A stretch of DNA of 64,000 nt, taken from AP-15 sp963733945. Lineage in GTDB: Bacteria; Pseudomonadota; Alphaproteobacteria; ATCC43930; CGMCC-115725. Below are positions 9,028 through 17,725 of the stretch, piece after piece (the first letter of the stretch is position 1; every line of letters begins with the position of its first letter). Below the pieces are notes generated by a model, which was given only the letters and a program-made list of their open reading frames with translations, was not told the DNA's origin and ran no database searches. The stretch spans positions 186,001 through 250,000 of the forward strand of contig CAVTFD010000011.1 in assembly GCA_963733945.1 (NCBI GenBank), read 5' to 3'. The position numbers and the translations under genes are program-made.

Positions 9028-11460
9028 TCAATCGGCGGCGGCGTGCTCGCGGTGCCGCTCGTAGCGGCGGGCGGGAGTGTTGACGGGCTCGGTCAACGGG
9101 GCGGCGGCAAAGGAGGCGGCTTTGCGGGCCGGCGGTGCGTCGCCATAGAGGGTGGTGCGCTGACGCGGCCTGCGGCCGATGCCGCGGATCAGCTCCTCCA
9201 TCGCCTCGGGCGGCATCTCCTGACCGTGTACCGCCCCGGCGGCGCGGGTGATGCTCTCGTTCATCAGGGTGCCGCCCATATCGTTGGCGCCGGCATCAAG
9301 GCAATAGGCGGCGCCGCCATAGCCCATCTTGACCCAAGAGGTTTGGATGTTGGTGATGACCGGGTGCAAGGCCAGCCGTGCAACTGCGTGCATCAGCACC
9401 GCCTCGCGCCAGGTGGCGCCGCGGCGGGCGCGGCCCTTCAGATAGATCGGCGTCTCCATCGGGACAAACGGCAACGGCACGAATTCGGTAAAGCCAGCGG
9501 TCTTCGCCTGCAACGCACGGATGCGCAGCAGGTGCCGCGCCCAGTGCTCGTAGCGGTCGACATGCCCGTACATGATCGTGACCGTGCTGCGCAGGCCGAC
9601 GCCGTGCGCCGCTTCCATGACCTCGAGCCACTGGGCCGTCTTGATCTTGTCCGGGCAGATCACGGCTCGGACCTCGTCGTCGAGGATCTCGGCTGCGGTG
9701 CCCGGCAACGAGCTGAGCCCTGCCGCCTTCAGCTCGCGCAGGAAGTCGGGGAGCGTCCGGCCCAGGGTCTTGGCGCCCTGCCAAATTTCGAGCGGCGAAA
9801 AGGCGTGGACATGGATGTCGGGCGCGACCTCCTTGATCGCCCGGCACACCCCGAGATAGGTGGCGCCGGTATATTCGGGATGGATGCCGCCTTGCAGGCA
9901 GACCTCCGTGGCGCCGCGCTCCCAGGCCTCTTCGACCCGGCGCTGGATCTCGGGAAGATCGAGGTCATAGGGCCGGCCCCGCAGATTTTCGCTGAGCTTA
10001 CCTTTTGAGAACGCGCAGAACTGGCAGCGGAAATAGCAGACGTTGGTGTAGTTGATATTCCGGGTGACGACATAGCTGACCGTGTCGCCGTTGACCCGCC
10101 GCCGCAGCCGGTCGGCCGTCTCGCAAACCTGCGCGAACGCGTCGCCACGCGCCTCGAATAGCCGCACAATCTCGGCCTCGGACAGAGCCTCGCCGGCCGC
10201 CGCGCGGTCGAGCACAGCGGCCAAGGGGCCGCCGGCGGAGGCCGGCCGTGCTTTCGTCTCAGCAGGCGGCTCGCTGCCCGAGCCTGCCACCCATTTGTCC
10301 GGGCGGGCGAACCCTTCGGCGTCCATCGCCTGCAGCACCGGGGTGCGCAACGCGGGATCGAGCCAGCGCTCGGGGTCGCGCGTGTAGCCGGGATAGATCG
10401 CAAGGCGCGGCACCAACAGCTTGCCGGCGGCGGCCGTCTGCCGCGCCAGATGGTCGAGCGCCGGCCACGGCGCCTCGGGGTTGACGTGGTCGCGGGTCAC
10501 CGGCGACACGCCGCCCCAATCGTTGATCCCGGCGGCAATCATCTCGGCCAGCGCGCCGGGGTTCAAATTTGGCGGCGCCTGGATGCTCATTTCGGGGCCG
10601 AAGACCAGCCGGGCCACGGCAATCGTCCACAGATGGTCGTCGAGATCGGGCTCAGGCGCATCCGCCATGCGGGTCCCCGGCTTGGCCCGGAAATTCTGGA
10701 TGATGATTTCTTGGATATGCCCGTAGCGGTCGTGCAGATCGCGCAGCGCCAGCAGCAACTCGATCCGCTCGCGCCGGGTCTCGCCGATGCCGATCAGGAT
10801 TCCGGAGGTGAATGGCGCCGCCGCTTCGCCGGCCATCCGGATCGTTTCGAGGCGCACCGCCGGGTCTTTGTCGGGCGAGCCGAAATGGGCGCCGCCGCGG
10901 CGTCGCAGGCGCTCGGAGGCGCTTTCGAGCATAATCCCCTGCGACGCCGATACCTTGCGCAGCATGTCGATGTCGGGGCGGGTCATGACCCCGGGGTTCA
11001 GATGCGGCAACAGCCCGGTTTCGCGCAGCACCAGCCCGGCCATCTCGGCGAGGTAGGAGAGGGTGGTCTCGTGGCCGAGCCGCTCGAGCGCCTCGCGTGC
11101 CGCGGCATAGCGCAATTCCGGCTTGTCGCCCAAGGTGAACAGAGCCTCATGGCAACCGGCCTCGGCCCCGGCGCGGGCGATCGCCAGCACTTCCTCCGCG
11201 CTCAGGTAAACCGGCTCTCCGCGGCGTGGCGGATGGGCAAAGGTGCAGTAATGGCAGACGTCCCGGCACAGCTGGGTCAGCGGGATGAAGACCTTGGGCG
11301 AATAGGATACGAGCCCGCCATGTCCGGCGTCGCGCAGCGCCGCGGCGAGCGTCATTAACGGCCGCTGATCCCCGCCTTCGGTATCGGCGAGCGCCAGGGC
11401 CGCGTCAGCGGAAAGACGCCGCCCCGTTCGGGCCTCTTCCAAAACCTCGTCGATCGTCAT
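9028..11460 (-). CDS. fbiC: Bifunctional FO synthase (CofG-CofH fusion)
   Basis: A two-domain radical-SAM enzyme of 810 residues that makes FO (7,8-didemethyl-8-hydroxy-5-deazariboflavin), the chromophore of coenzyme F420, from tyrosine and a flavin-pathway intermediate. The N-terminal CofG half has the iron-sulfur motif C65-x3-C69-x2-C72 (LCRDVCHYCTF). The C-terminal CofH half has C475-x3-C479-x2-C482 (VCYFRCQFCAF), preceded by RNINYTN. The order CofG-CofH is that of actinobacterial FbiC. The start at 11460 (MTIDEVLEEAR) is preferred because the sequence upstream is not family-like and GGAGAG lies about ten bases before it. It follows cofC by only 13 bp, so both are probably one operon. FbiA/CofD and FbiB/CofE are not in the window. 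Confidence 0.93.
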   Translation of the reverse strand: MTIDEVLEEARTGRRLSADAALALADTEGGDQRPLMTLAAALRDAGHGGLVSYSPKVFIPLTQLCRDVCHYCTFAHPPRRGEPVYLSAEEVLAIARAGAEAGCHEALFTLGDKPELRYAAAREALERLGHETTLSYLAEMAGLVLRETGLLPHLNPGVMTRPDIDMLRKVSASQGIMLESASERLRRRGGAHFGSPDKDPAVRLETIRMAGEAAAPFTSGILIGIGETRRERIELLLALRDLHDRYGHIQEIIIQNFRAKPGTRMADAPEPDLDDHLWTIAVARLVFGPEMSIQAPPNLNPGALAEMIAAGINDWGGVSPVTRDHVNPEAPWPALDHLARQTAAAGKLLVPRLAIYPGYTRDPERWLDPALRTPVLQAMDAEGFARPDKWVAGSGSEPPAETKARPASAGGPLAAVLDRAAAGEALSEAEIVRLFEARGDAFAQVCETADRLRRRVNGDTVSYVVTRNINYTNVCYFRCQFCAFSKGKLSENLRGRPYDLDLPEIQRRVEEAWERGATEVCLQGGIHPEYTGATYLGVCRAIKEVAPDIHVHAFSPLEIWQGAKTLGRTLPDFLRELKAAGLSSLPGTAAEILDDEVRAVICPDKIKTAQWLEVMEAAHGVGLRSTVTIMYGHVDRYEHWARHLLRIRALQAKTAGFTEFVPLPFVPMETPIYLKGRARRGATWREAVLMHAVARLALHPVITNIQTSWVKMGYGGAAYCLDAGANDMGGTLMNESITRAAGAVHGQEMPPEAMEELIRGIGRRPRQRTTLYGDAPPARKAASFAAAPLTEPVNTPARRYERHREHAAAD

Positions 11461-11473
11461 TCCTAAAACTCTC

Positions 11474-12157
11474 CTACAGGCGATCCCCGGCGCGCGGCAA
11501 TGACCGCAACATAGCATTCTCGGCCAGCAGTGCGCGCGTGCGCGTCGGCGATGGCTGAAGCGCAAAGGCGGCGAGATCCTCGGGGTTGTCAATGTCGAGG
11601 GCGATCCCCGGCAGACGCAGCACGGTCGGCCTTATGCCTTGCGCTTCGGCGGCCCGCAGGTGCGGAAAAAAGCTGTCGGCGCCAAAACGCAGCGGCACCG
11701 CGTCGGGTGGCGAACACAGGATCGCGTTGGAGCCGCCCTCGTCATGCGACGGAACGATCGTAAACGCGGGCTCCGGGCGGTGCGCGGCAACCAGCTGGCC
11801 GATCTCGTCGGCGGTGACGAGCGGGATGTCGCCGGGCAGGGTCAGCATGCCTCCGCGACCTTCGGCCATCAGCAAGCGCGCCGTCGCGGTGACGGCGCCG
11901 GTATGGCCGTCGCGGGCGCCGTCTTCGACGAGGCGCGCACCGTAGCGTAAGGCCAGCTGGCGCGCGGACGGGTCGACGGTGACGACGAGGAGGCCGGCGA
12001 GGCCCGTAGCGGAAGCCAAGGCCGTCAGCACATCCTCGAGCATCGCCAAAGCGAGCGACTGGCGCATCTCGGACGGCAGCAACGGGGCAAGCCGTTCCTT
12101 GGCCCGATCCCGCTCCTTGACCGGCACGACCGCCCACAAATCCATCTGAGCCCGCAT
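11474..12157 (-). CDS. cofC: 2-phospholactate/phosphoenolpyruvate guanylyltransferase CofC/FbiD
   Basis: A 227-residue nucleotidyltransferase that activates a three-carbon phospho-acid (2-phospholactate, PEP or 3-phosphoglycerate depending on lineage) with GTP to give the side-chain donor of F420. The N-terminal block WAVVPVKERDRAKERLAP is the nucleotide-binding motif of the family, with the acidic GDIPL and DIDNPEDL motifs following. A start at 12145 (MDLWAVVP) is also possible; neither has a strong ribosome site. It is immediately upstream of fbiC. Which substrate it uses cannot be decided from this reading. Confidence 0.9.
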   Translation of the reverse strand: MRAQMDLWAVVPVKERDRAKERLAPLLPSEMRQSLALAMLEDVLTALASATGLAGLLVVTVDPSARQLALRYGARLVEDGARDGHTGAVTATARLLMAEGRGGMLTLPGDIPLVTADEIGQLVAAHRPEPAFTIVPSHDEGGSNAILCSPPDAVPLRFGADSFFPHLRAAEAQGIRPTVLRLPGIALDIDNPEDLAAFALQPSPTRTRALLAENAMLRSLPRAGDRL

Positions 12158-12309
12158 TTACCGCAGTTGTCAGGTGCATCGGGCCGCGGCATCGGCAAAA
12201 GGTCGTATTGCAGAAGCGGGTTGGCCGGTCACCCGCATAGCCCGAATTTGACCGAGTTTATCCCGGGCCAATTCTGATTTACAGCGGTCGCCGGACGGAG
12301 AGGGCAAAT

Positions 12310-12333
12310 CGGCGCCCAGTCAGCGGGGCGCCG
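12310..12333 (-). terminator. GC-rich hairpin downstream of the RlpA-like gene
   Basis: CGGCGCCC at 12310-12317 pairs perfectly with GGGCGCCG at 12326-12333 around an eight-base loop, 104 bp beyond the RlpA-like stop codon and before cofC. The following bases on the minus strand start ATTTG, so the T-run is weak. It is a terminator candidate only. Confidence 0.4.
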
Positions 12334-12436
12334 ACCGAAGCCCCGCGATCACATCATTGCCACGACCGGCAGCGTGCCCGAGAGAGTGATCGGCCGGCGG
12401 CGCGGCAGGTCAGCGGACGCCTCGCTCGCTGAAGGG

Positions 12437-13108
12437 TTAATGCACAGCGCTGACGCCCGCGCCCCGATAGACCGCGGGAGTCGGATTTGCCGTGGCGCTG
12501 GCGGCCGCCCCGGCCGCCAGCGGCTCGACCGCGACGGCCGCAACCCCGGCATGCCTCATCCCGAGCTCATCGGCGGCGCGTGGCGACAAATCGATGATGA
12601 AGCGGCGATTATAGGGGCCGCGATCATTGATTTTGACGATCACCGAGCGCCCAGTGTCGAGACTGACCACCTTGGCGCAGGAGCCGAGCGGCAGTGAGCG
12701 ATGGGCTGCCGTGGGGGTGACCGTGTCGAGCGGTTCACCGCTTGAGGTGCGATTGCCGACCAGGCCGTACCAGGCCGCCTGTCCGATCTCCGATGTCCCG
12801 GCCGGATGCATCGCACCCCAATCGGGATTGAACAGATTGCCGCCGCCAACATCATCGAAGCGCCGCGAAGACAGGTGCTGATAGCGGGTCCGCCCGCCGT
12901 GACGAAAGGCCGCCCGCATCGCTGCGCGGCCGTGTGCGACCCGGTGCGGAGCCCGCGCTTTTCCGGGTCGATTTTCCGATTGTTCAGGTTCGAGGTTGGC
13001 GGGTGAGGCAGGATGGTAGGAGGTGCTCTTCTCCACCGTTTTGGCCATCGCGCCGGCGGAGGCCATCAACAGGGCAAGGGAAATGCCGATCGTCTGACGC
13101 AAGGGCAT
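12437..13108 (-). CDS. rlpA: RlpA-like septal ring lytic transglycosylase domain protein
   Basis: A 223-residue exported protein. Residues 1-22 (MPLRQTIGISLALLMASAGAMA) form a cleavable signal peptide without a lipobox cysteine, so it is not a lipoprotein like E. coli RlpA. The double-psi beta-barrel domain follows: GQAAWYGLVGNRTSSGEPLD, then LPLGSCAKV, and KINDRGPYNRRFIIDLSPRA, which carries the conserved aspartate of the family. A low-complexity alanine-rich tail ends the protein and no SPOR domain is present. The start at 13108 follows AAGGAGA; the longer frame to 13156 encodes an arginine-rich segment before the signal. Expected role: cleavage of denuded glycan strands at the septum. Confidence 0.85.
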   Translation of the reverse strand: MPLRQTIGISLALLMASAGAMAKTVEKSTSYHPASPANLEPEQSENRPGKARAPHRVAHGRAAMRAAFRHGGRTRYQHLSSRRFDDVGGGNLFNPDWGAMHPAGTSEIGQAAWYGLVGNRTSSGEPLDTVTPTAAHRSLPLGSCAKVVSLDTGRSVIVKINDRGPYNRRFIIDLSPRAADELGMRHAGVAAVAVEPLAAGAAASATANPTPAVYRGAGVSAVH

Positions 13109-13721
13109 CCGGCGTCGTCTCCTTCTTGTTGGGCATCCCCTGGCCGCAGGCAACAATTAGCGCGTTGCCATACCAAGATATTGGATGGGTTCAGGGATGA
13201 GATCGGTGTCGTCCCGGATTGTTGCCGACGCATCCGGGTAGGACAGGGAGGAACAATCCAAGCTAAACAGGGTAAATCGACCCTGTCAACCCGTCCGTGC
13301 ACTTTCTCGTCGAGCGTCTTTTGCCGGTTCAGCTAGCGACCGCCCAACCGTCCTAACGGGGTTTCTCAGGACGTTAATTTCTATTCTTCAGATGGGCGAT
13401 GTCTTCTTTGAAAGACAGATGTCCTTCAAACCGTCAAAGGGAGATCGGCGGCCTTAAAAACATAAATCTTTAACATTTGCTAACGAAGTGTCGGAACCTG
13501 AGCGAAACGGCGGTTCGACTGCCCAAGTCCTCTCCCAATTCGAGACCGGCGATCACGATGGTCCCTCCGCGGCTGCCTCGCGCCGGTTTCAACCGATCCG
13601 AAAAAAGATTTCGCGTGCAGATTCTGGCTGCTCTGTGAGTTCCCTCACACAAAAAATCAACAGAGATCGCGACAATGGTCTCGGTGGCGCTTCCCCACCT
13701 GCGACGATCGCGAGGGTCCGG
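13109..13721. other. 613-bp gap with an AT-rich segment and a dyad
   Basis: No gene is recognised. The first half is ordinary GC-rich upstream sequence of the RlpA-like gene. From about 13370 to 13480 the composition becomes distinctly AT-rich and contains the dyad at 13407-13430 described separately, then several A/T tracts (around 13457-13482) that could contain a promoter. An open frame runs from 13488 but its first 78 codons look random. Confidence 0.5.
13407..13430. promoter_or_regulatory. 24-bp imperfect palindrome, possible operator
   Basis: TTTGAAAGACA at 13407-13417 is mirrored by TGTCCTTCAAA at 13420-13430; 20 of 24 positions obey dyad symmetry, with TTTGAA/TTCAAA and GACA/TGTC exact. 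The centre is too tight for a good RNA hairpin loop, so a protein-binding operator is the simpler reading. It sits in an AT-rich pocket about 300 bp from each flanking coding start. Confidence 0.4.
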
Positions 13722-13883
13722 ATGCCCGGTATGAATGACAAGGCGCTCCAGGCGCTGACCAAGGCGTGGATTATGACAGTCATCGCGACAGCATTACTGA
13801 GCGTCGCGCTCGCTGTGTCGCCGGCGTGGGATAGTGCGGGCTATCTAAGCGCCCTGCCGGGAGCGTTGAGCATCGGCCAGTGA
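13722..13883 (+). CDS. Possible small single-span membrane protein
   Basis: A 53-codon frame from ATG 13722 (or ATG 13731) encodes one strongly hydrophobic segment, WIMTVIATALLSVALAVSP, flanked by a basic N-terminus and a short polar tail. It may be a small membrane protein or a signal peptide-like fragment. No strong ribosome-binding site and no family match were recognised. It converges with the RutE-like gene, with 19 bp between the stop codons. Confidence 0.3.
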   Translation: MPGMNDKALQALTKAWIMTVIATALLSVALAVSPAWDSAGYLSALPGALSIGQ

Positions 13884-13902
13884 TCGCATGGAGCCCGCCT
13901 GT

Positions 13903-14490
13903 TCAGGCCCAGCGCGCAACCTCGGCAAAGCCGAGACGGGGCAGGCGCGGCCGCAGGCTCTCACGGTCGCCATAGCCGATGTTCAGCAGGAAGTTGCTGT
14001 GATAGCGGCCCTCGGGAAAAAATGCGGCATCGACCTTGGCCGCGTCAAATCCCGACATCGGCCCGCAATCGAGCCCCTGCGCACGTAACGCCAGGATCAG
14101 GTAGGCGCCCTGCAGCGACCCATTACGAAACGCGGTCTCGAGCGCCAGCGCTGCGTCGGTCGTGAACCAGCTGCGCGCGTCGGTATGAGGATAAAGACGC
14201 GGCAGGTGATCGTAGAATTCGCGATCATAAGCGACGATCGCGGTCACCGGGGCGGTCCGCACTTTTTCAAAATTACCGGCCGAGACGCAAGGCAACAGGC
14301 GCTCCTTGCCGGCCGGGCTGCGCACCAAAACGAGCCGCATCGGCTGGCAATTGCCGCTGGTTGGTCCGAGCTGGGCCAAAACGAGAGCAGTTTCGACGGC
14401 GCCTCCCGGCACCGGACGATCCTGCCATCTGGTGAAGGTTCGCGCCTCGTCGAACAATGTCGCAAGCGCCTCCACGGTGATCGGCGTCAC
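13903..14490 (-). CDS. RutE/HadB-type nitroreductase (malonic semialdehyde reductase family)
   Basis: A 195-residue flavin-dependent nitroreductase-fold protein matching the length of RutE (about 196). The N-terminal segment LFDEARTFTRWQDRPV, then LGPTSGNCQPMRLVLVRS, and GLDCGPMSGFD are the blocks of the RutE/HadB branch, which reduces malonic semialdehyde in pyrimidine breakdown or acts on quinones and nitro compounds. The start is the GTG at 14490: family similarity begins there, and the GTGA overlaps the stop of a small upstream frame by four bases, implying translational coupling. No other rut genes are in the window; an NCS1 permease of possible nucleobase type lies about 2 kb away but is not in the same operon. 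Confidence 0.85.
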   Translation of the reverse strand: MTPITVEALATLFDEARTFTRWQDRPVPGGAVETALVLAQLGPTSGNCQPMRLVLVRSPAGKERLLPCVSAGNFEKVRTAPVTAIVAYDREFYDHLPRLYPHTDARSWFTTDAALALETAFRNGSLQGAYLILALRAQGLDCGPMSGFDAAKVDAAFFPEGRYHSNFLLNIGYGDRESLRPRLPRLGFAEVARWA

Positions 14491-14600
14491 GTGGGCAGCG
14501 CCTCGGCGCGGCTCGTGGTCTGGGGCGGGAGGCGCTGGCCGAATTTCTCCATGCCGCCGGATCGCTCCATGCAAATGACGAAATCGTCGAAGGTCAGCAT
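14487..14600 (-). CDS. Small upstream frame coupled to the nitroreductase
   Basis: A 37-residue frame (MLTFDDFVICMERSGG...) whose TGA overlaps the GTG start of the nitroreductase by four bases. Longer versions beginning at 14708 or at an intermediate ATG are possible, and none has a good ribosome site. The overlap is the only real evidence for translation. No family is recognised; it may be a leader peptide or chance. Confidence 0.35.
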   Translation of the reverse strand: MLTFDDFVICMERSGGMEKFGQRLPPQTTSRAEALPT

Positions 14601-14810
14601 CGCGCCCGAAACACAAGGAAGATCCGCGGCCGCGCCTGACATCCTCGCGCCCGAGGCGCCCCAACCGACGAGCCCGCCCTGATTAGTCGGCGATCGGCGA
14701 TTGGTCAATTGTCTGGGGATTTTGGCAATGTCAATTTTTTCGGGGTCGGTGTCCGGTAAGCTGTTCTACACGCTGGGCCAGTTGCTCCCGTAAAACAATC
14801 GGGTGCGTGG

Positions 14811-14865
14811 GCAAAAGAAATGGGCGTGACGCTCTACATCTGAAGACGGGAAAGCGCCACGCCCA
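14811..14865 (-). terminator. Rho-independent terminator
   Basis: TGGGCGTGACGCT at 14821-14833 pairs with AGCGCCACGCCCA at 14853-14865, 12 of 13 positions. On the minus strand the stem is followed at once by TTTCTTTTGC. It lies 33 bp past the stop codon of the minus-strand gene that ends at 14898, so it most likely terminates that transcript. Confidence 0.75.
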
Positions 14866-14897
14866 AGGAGTGTACTGCGGACAGATCGACGGCCGTG

Positions 14898-15242
14898 TTA
14901 CAGGACGTCAATTACTTCGATGATGAAGCGCTGGTGGCCATTGACGATCTCGACATGCCGATAACGGTGCTTCGCAGGATCTTCCTTGTATTCGAGAGGC
15001 CATTCCCGGATGAAGTCCGGATGCGGGTTCTCGACAGGCCCGAGCTTCTCGGTGACGTCCAGCACGAGGCGGGACCCGTTTTGATGAGGTGCCCGCACAA
15101 GTTTGACGTCCCGTACGCGGTAATCTCCGGCTGCCTTGCCGATGACCGTCAGGTTGTGCGGCAACCCTGGCGTCTCGATCAGGCTCGCCGAGAAGTCCGC
15201 CGGGTTCGTCGCGGGACGGTCACGCGACTGCAATTCAGACAT
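14898..15242 (-). CDS. Hypothetical protein, 114 residues
   Basis: A soluble-looking protein of 114 residues with no signal or membrane span. The start at 15242 (MSELQSRDRP) is well supported by GAGGAG about seven bases upstream, and a Rho-independent terminator follows the stop, so it is probably a real monocistronic gene. The sequence is mixed alpha/beta with a hydrophobic C-terminus (RHVEIVNGHQRFIIEVIDVL). I do not recognise the family. Position and regulation give no hint of function beyond independent transcription. Confidence 0.7.
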   Translation of the reverse strand: MSELQSRDRPATNPADFSASLIETPGLPHNLTVIGKAAGDYRVRDVKLVRAPHQNGSRLVLDVTEKLGPVENPHPDFIREWPLEYKEDPAKHRYRHVEIVNGHQRFIIEVIDVL

Positions 15243-15371
15243 TTTGCTTCTCCTCAATTGCGCTCCGCCTAGGTAGGACGCAGCGACGAGGATCTATTTA
15301 CGATAATGTTTGGAATTCCACTGTGATCTGGTTCACAGCTGGCGGTCAAAGATGTGACCCCAGTCTAAACA

Positions 15372-15695
15372 TCACTCCGCGGCAGAAAAGACCCGCAGGC
15401 CTACCAGACCGGCGGCGATCAGAAGCAGGGAACAGACGCGGCCGAGATTGGTGCTCTCGCCGAAGAATGCCATGCCGACGATTGCCGTTCCGGCGGTGCC
15501 GATCCCGACAAAGGTGGCGTAAACTGTAGCCGCGGGCAGCCGCTTGACGGCTTCGGCCAACAGAAAGTTGGCCGGGATGGCGCAGATGATTACCACAAAC
15601 AGTGGCGCCCATCTGGACAGCGGCGCTGACCATTTCAATACGAAAGGCCAGGCGATTTCGAACAAATCCGCGAACAGGATGAAGACCCAAGCCAT
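15372..15695 (-). CDS. Small multidrug resistance (SMR) family exporter
   Basis: A 107-residue protein with four hydrophobic segments, the normal SMR size. The essential membrane glutamate is present in LFADLFEIAWPFVLKWS, and TM3 has the signature LPAATVYATFVGIGTAGTA followed by FGES. The protein works as an antiparallel dimer exchanging cations for protons. The subtype is unclear: the sequence could be a Qac-type multidrug exporter or a Gdx/SugE-type guanidinium exporter, and no guanidine riboswitch was recognised upstream. The start at 15695 is chosen because the first TM segment begins there; the frame also extends upstream to 15755 with a hydrophilic, unlikely segment. Confidence 0.85.
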   Translation of the reverse strand: MAWVFILFADLFEIAWPFVLKWSAPLSRWAPLFVVIICAIPANFLLAEAVKRLPAATVYATFVGIGTAGTAIVGMAFFGESTNLGRVCSLLLIAAGLVGLRVFSAAE

Positions 15696-16141
15696 TGGCC
15701 CGGGATAGCATTGCGCGAGTTGGCGAGTCGAGCGGCGCGAGGGTGGGCCCGTCACTGGGTCGCGGCGGAGTTTGCCTCTGGCGCAGGGGCCTGCCTCTTA
15801 ACCACGCAAGAGTGGCCAAAACGGGCGTCCGGTCGATCGGGTCTGGGGGTCGCGCCGGGCACTGGGCCGGGGTTTCGAACCTGCGCAAACCCGCGGCATG
15901 GTGTTGCCGGATTACCTCAAAATTTTGGACGGTGACTGAAAAACGGGCGCAATCAGAGAATATTTGGTTCTAAAGTTCCTCATATGATTAAATATCGGTC
16001 GTGTATGATCCGATGGTATTAGAGTCGGTTTTTAGGTCAATTGCCCGATATTGATGCAATATACTTGTGGCATATATCTTGCTCGTTCACTTGCTCTAGT
16101 CGTCTTCGCGAAACTGGACGATCCTTGCAAGGAGAATGCGC
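15696..16141. other. 446-bp divergent intergenic region
   Basis: This lies between the SMR gene (minus) and the permease (plus). The left two thirds are GC-rich and hold only poor frames. From about 15955 the sequence is AT-rich, with several promoter-like boxes, for example TTGATG near 16051 and ATATCT about 17 bases later. This is the probable promoter of the permease. No riboswitch was recognised. Confidence 0.45.
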
Positions 16142-17596
16142 ATGCACACAGTCTCGGAAATCGAGGAAAAATTGCGCCGACGCTATTACCAGCCCAAGGG
16201 AGTCGAACAGTTCGGCATCGAACCGGTGCCTAGCGAACTGAAGACGGTGCGCTGGTACGACATCTTCTCCATCATCTTCGGCTTCGCGCTCAATCCCGGA
16301 TCGATGCTGGTTGGCGGTCTGGCCGTCGTTTCGGGATTGTCGTTCCTCGGCGCGGTCGGCGCGATCACCGGCGGAGTTCTGCTGGCGACGATCGCCTACA
16401 CGATAATGGCAACCGTCGGCGTCGATTTCGGCCTGCCGGGCCAGGTGTCGACCCGCATGGTTTACGGATTGCGCGGCGCCAAATGGGTCCCGTCGTTTCT
16501 GCGCACGCTCGCCTCGACCTATTGGTTTGCCTATCAAACTGTGGCCGGTTCGCTGGCGGTCGTAGCGATCCTTGATCGTTGGACCGGCACCCCACATTCC
16601 TTGGTCACGGTCAGCCTGATTTTCGCGGTCCTGCAATCGGTCGTCGCAATCATCGGCTACAATTCCTTGAAGCACCTGTCCCGGATGGCGCTGCCGTTCA
16701 AGATTGTGATCCTGTGCCTGATTCTTGTCTTGTTGGCGACCCATGACGACCCGCATTTTGCACCGTCAGCGGTTCTCCACTATGCCGGAAAGCCGCAGGC
16801 CGGGTGGTTGCTGTTCGTGACCTGGCTTAACGTCGTTGCCGCGGGCAACCTGACGATGGTTACCGACTCGGCCGATTTCTGCCGCTACACCCGCTCGCGG
16901 GCCGACATGTGGTTGGGCACCTTGCTCGGCAAAGTCGGCGGCGGCTGCTTCGCCGCTCTGCTCGGCGCCTATGGCGCCGCGGCGACTATGGGTAAGACCC
17001 CGAATGTGTTTGCGGTCGCTTCGGGCCTCGATGTCGGTCATTTCACATTGTTGCTGTTCCTGATCGTGATCGCACTCGACAATTGGACCATTAACGTTCT
17101 GAACCTCTATACTGGCGGTCTATCTTTGTCGAACATGTTCGAGCGGCTCGGCCGGTTCTGGACAACGGTGATCATCAGCGCGCTGGGCATCGCACTCTCG
17201 GCAACCCCTAGCGTCGTGACCGGTTACACGACCTGGGTCGGCATGCTGGGCAACGTGTTCTCGCCGATCGGCGGCGTGCTGATCGCTGATTACCTTTTCG
17301 TCAAACGGATGAAGATCGATCTGGTCGCGCTGTTCGAGCCCAACGGTCCCTACTGGTATTGGAAAGGGGTCAACCCGGTCGCGGTGGTTTGGACGATCCT
17401 CGGCTTTCTTGCCTATCTGTTCGTCATCCCCGCCGAGTGGATCAAAGTGCCGGTAACCGTGGTTACGACCGGTGCGGGCTATTGGGCGACGACGCAGCTG
17501 TTGTCGCCCTATCTTGCGGAACTTGGACGCGCGGCGAGGCCGGGCGACCAGCGCGAGGCGATTGAAGAGCTCGATTGGGAATTGGCGGTGCGCTGA
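16142..17596 (+). CDS. NCS1-family nucleobase:cation symporter-type permease
   Basis: A 484-residue integral membrane protein with about twelve spans, of the NCS1 family (cytosine, uracil, allantoin, hydantoin and thiamine-precursor carriers). Typical blocks are WYDIFSIIFGFALNPGSML near residue 40, TWLNVVAAGNLTMVTDSADF, where the last residues precede the CRYTRSR loop, and SPIGGVLIADYLFVKR near the end. The start at 16142 is preferred over the ATG two codons earlier because AAGGAG is seven bases before it. It is monocistronic, with an AT-rich promoter region upstream. The transported base is not predictable from the residues I can inspect. Confidence 0.88.
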   Translation: MHTVSEIEEKLRRRYYQPKGVEQFGIEPVPSELKTVRWYDIFSIIFGFALNPGSMLVGGLAVVSGLSFLGAVGAITGGVLLATIAYTIMATVGVDFGLPGQVSTRMVYGLRGAKWVPSFLRTLASTYWFAYQTVAGSLAVVAILDRWTGTPHSLVTVSLIFAVLQSVVAIIGYNSLKHLSRMALPFKIVILCLILVLLATHDDPHFAPSAVLHYAGKPQAGWLLFVTWLNVVAAGNLTMVTDSADFCRYTRSRADMWLGTLLGKVGGGCFAALLGAYGAAATMGKTPNVFAVASGLDVGHFTLLLFLIVIALDNWTINVLNLYTGGLSLSNMFERLGRFWTTVIISALGIALSATPSVVTGYTTWVGMLGNVFSPIGGVLIADYLFVKRMKIDLVALFEPNGPYWYWKGVNPVAVVWTILGFLAYLFVIPAEWIKVPVTVVTTGAGYWATTQLLSPYLAELGRAARPGDQREAIEELDWELAVR

Positions 17597-17725
17597 GGCC
17601 GGCCCGCCGAGCAGCAACACCCTCCCGACCGGTCCGCGCGTCACAGAACCCCCTCATACCGGGGAGTCGCGCGGGCCGGCCGAATGTCCTAAGATCAGAC
17701 GACTGTCTGTTTCAGGGAGAGTGTT

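Noticed and set aside
15696..16141. Guanidine riboswitch before the SMR gene
   Set aside because: I searched for the short ACGR-type hairpins and the longer ykkC pattern by eye and saw neither.
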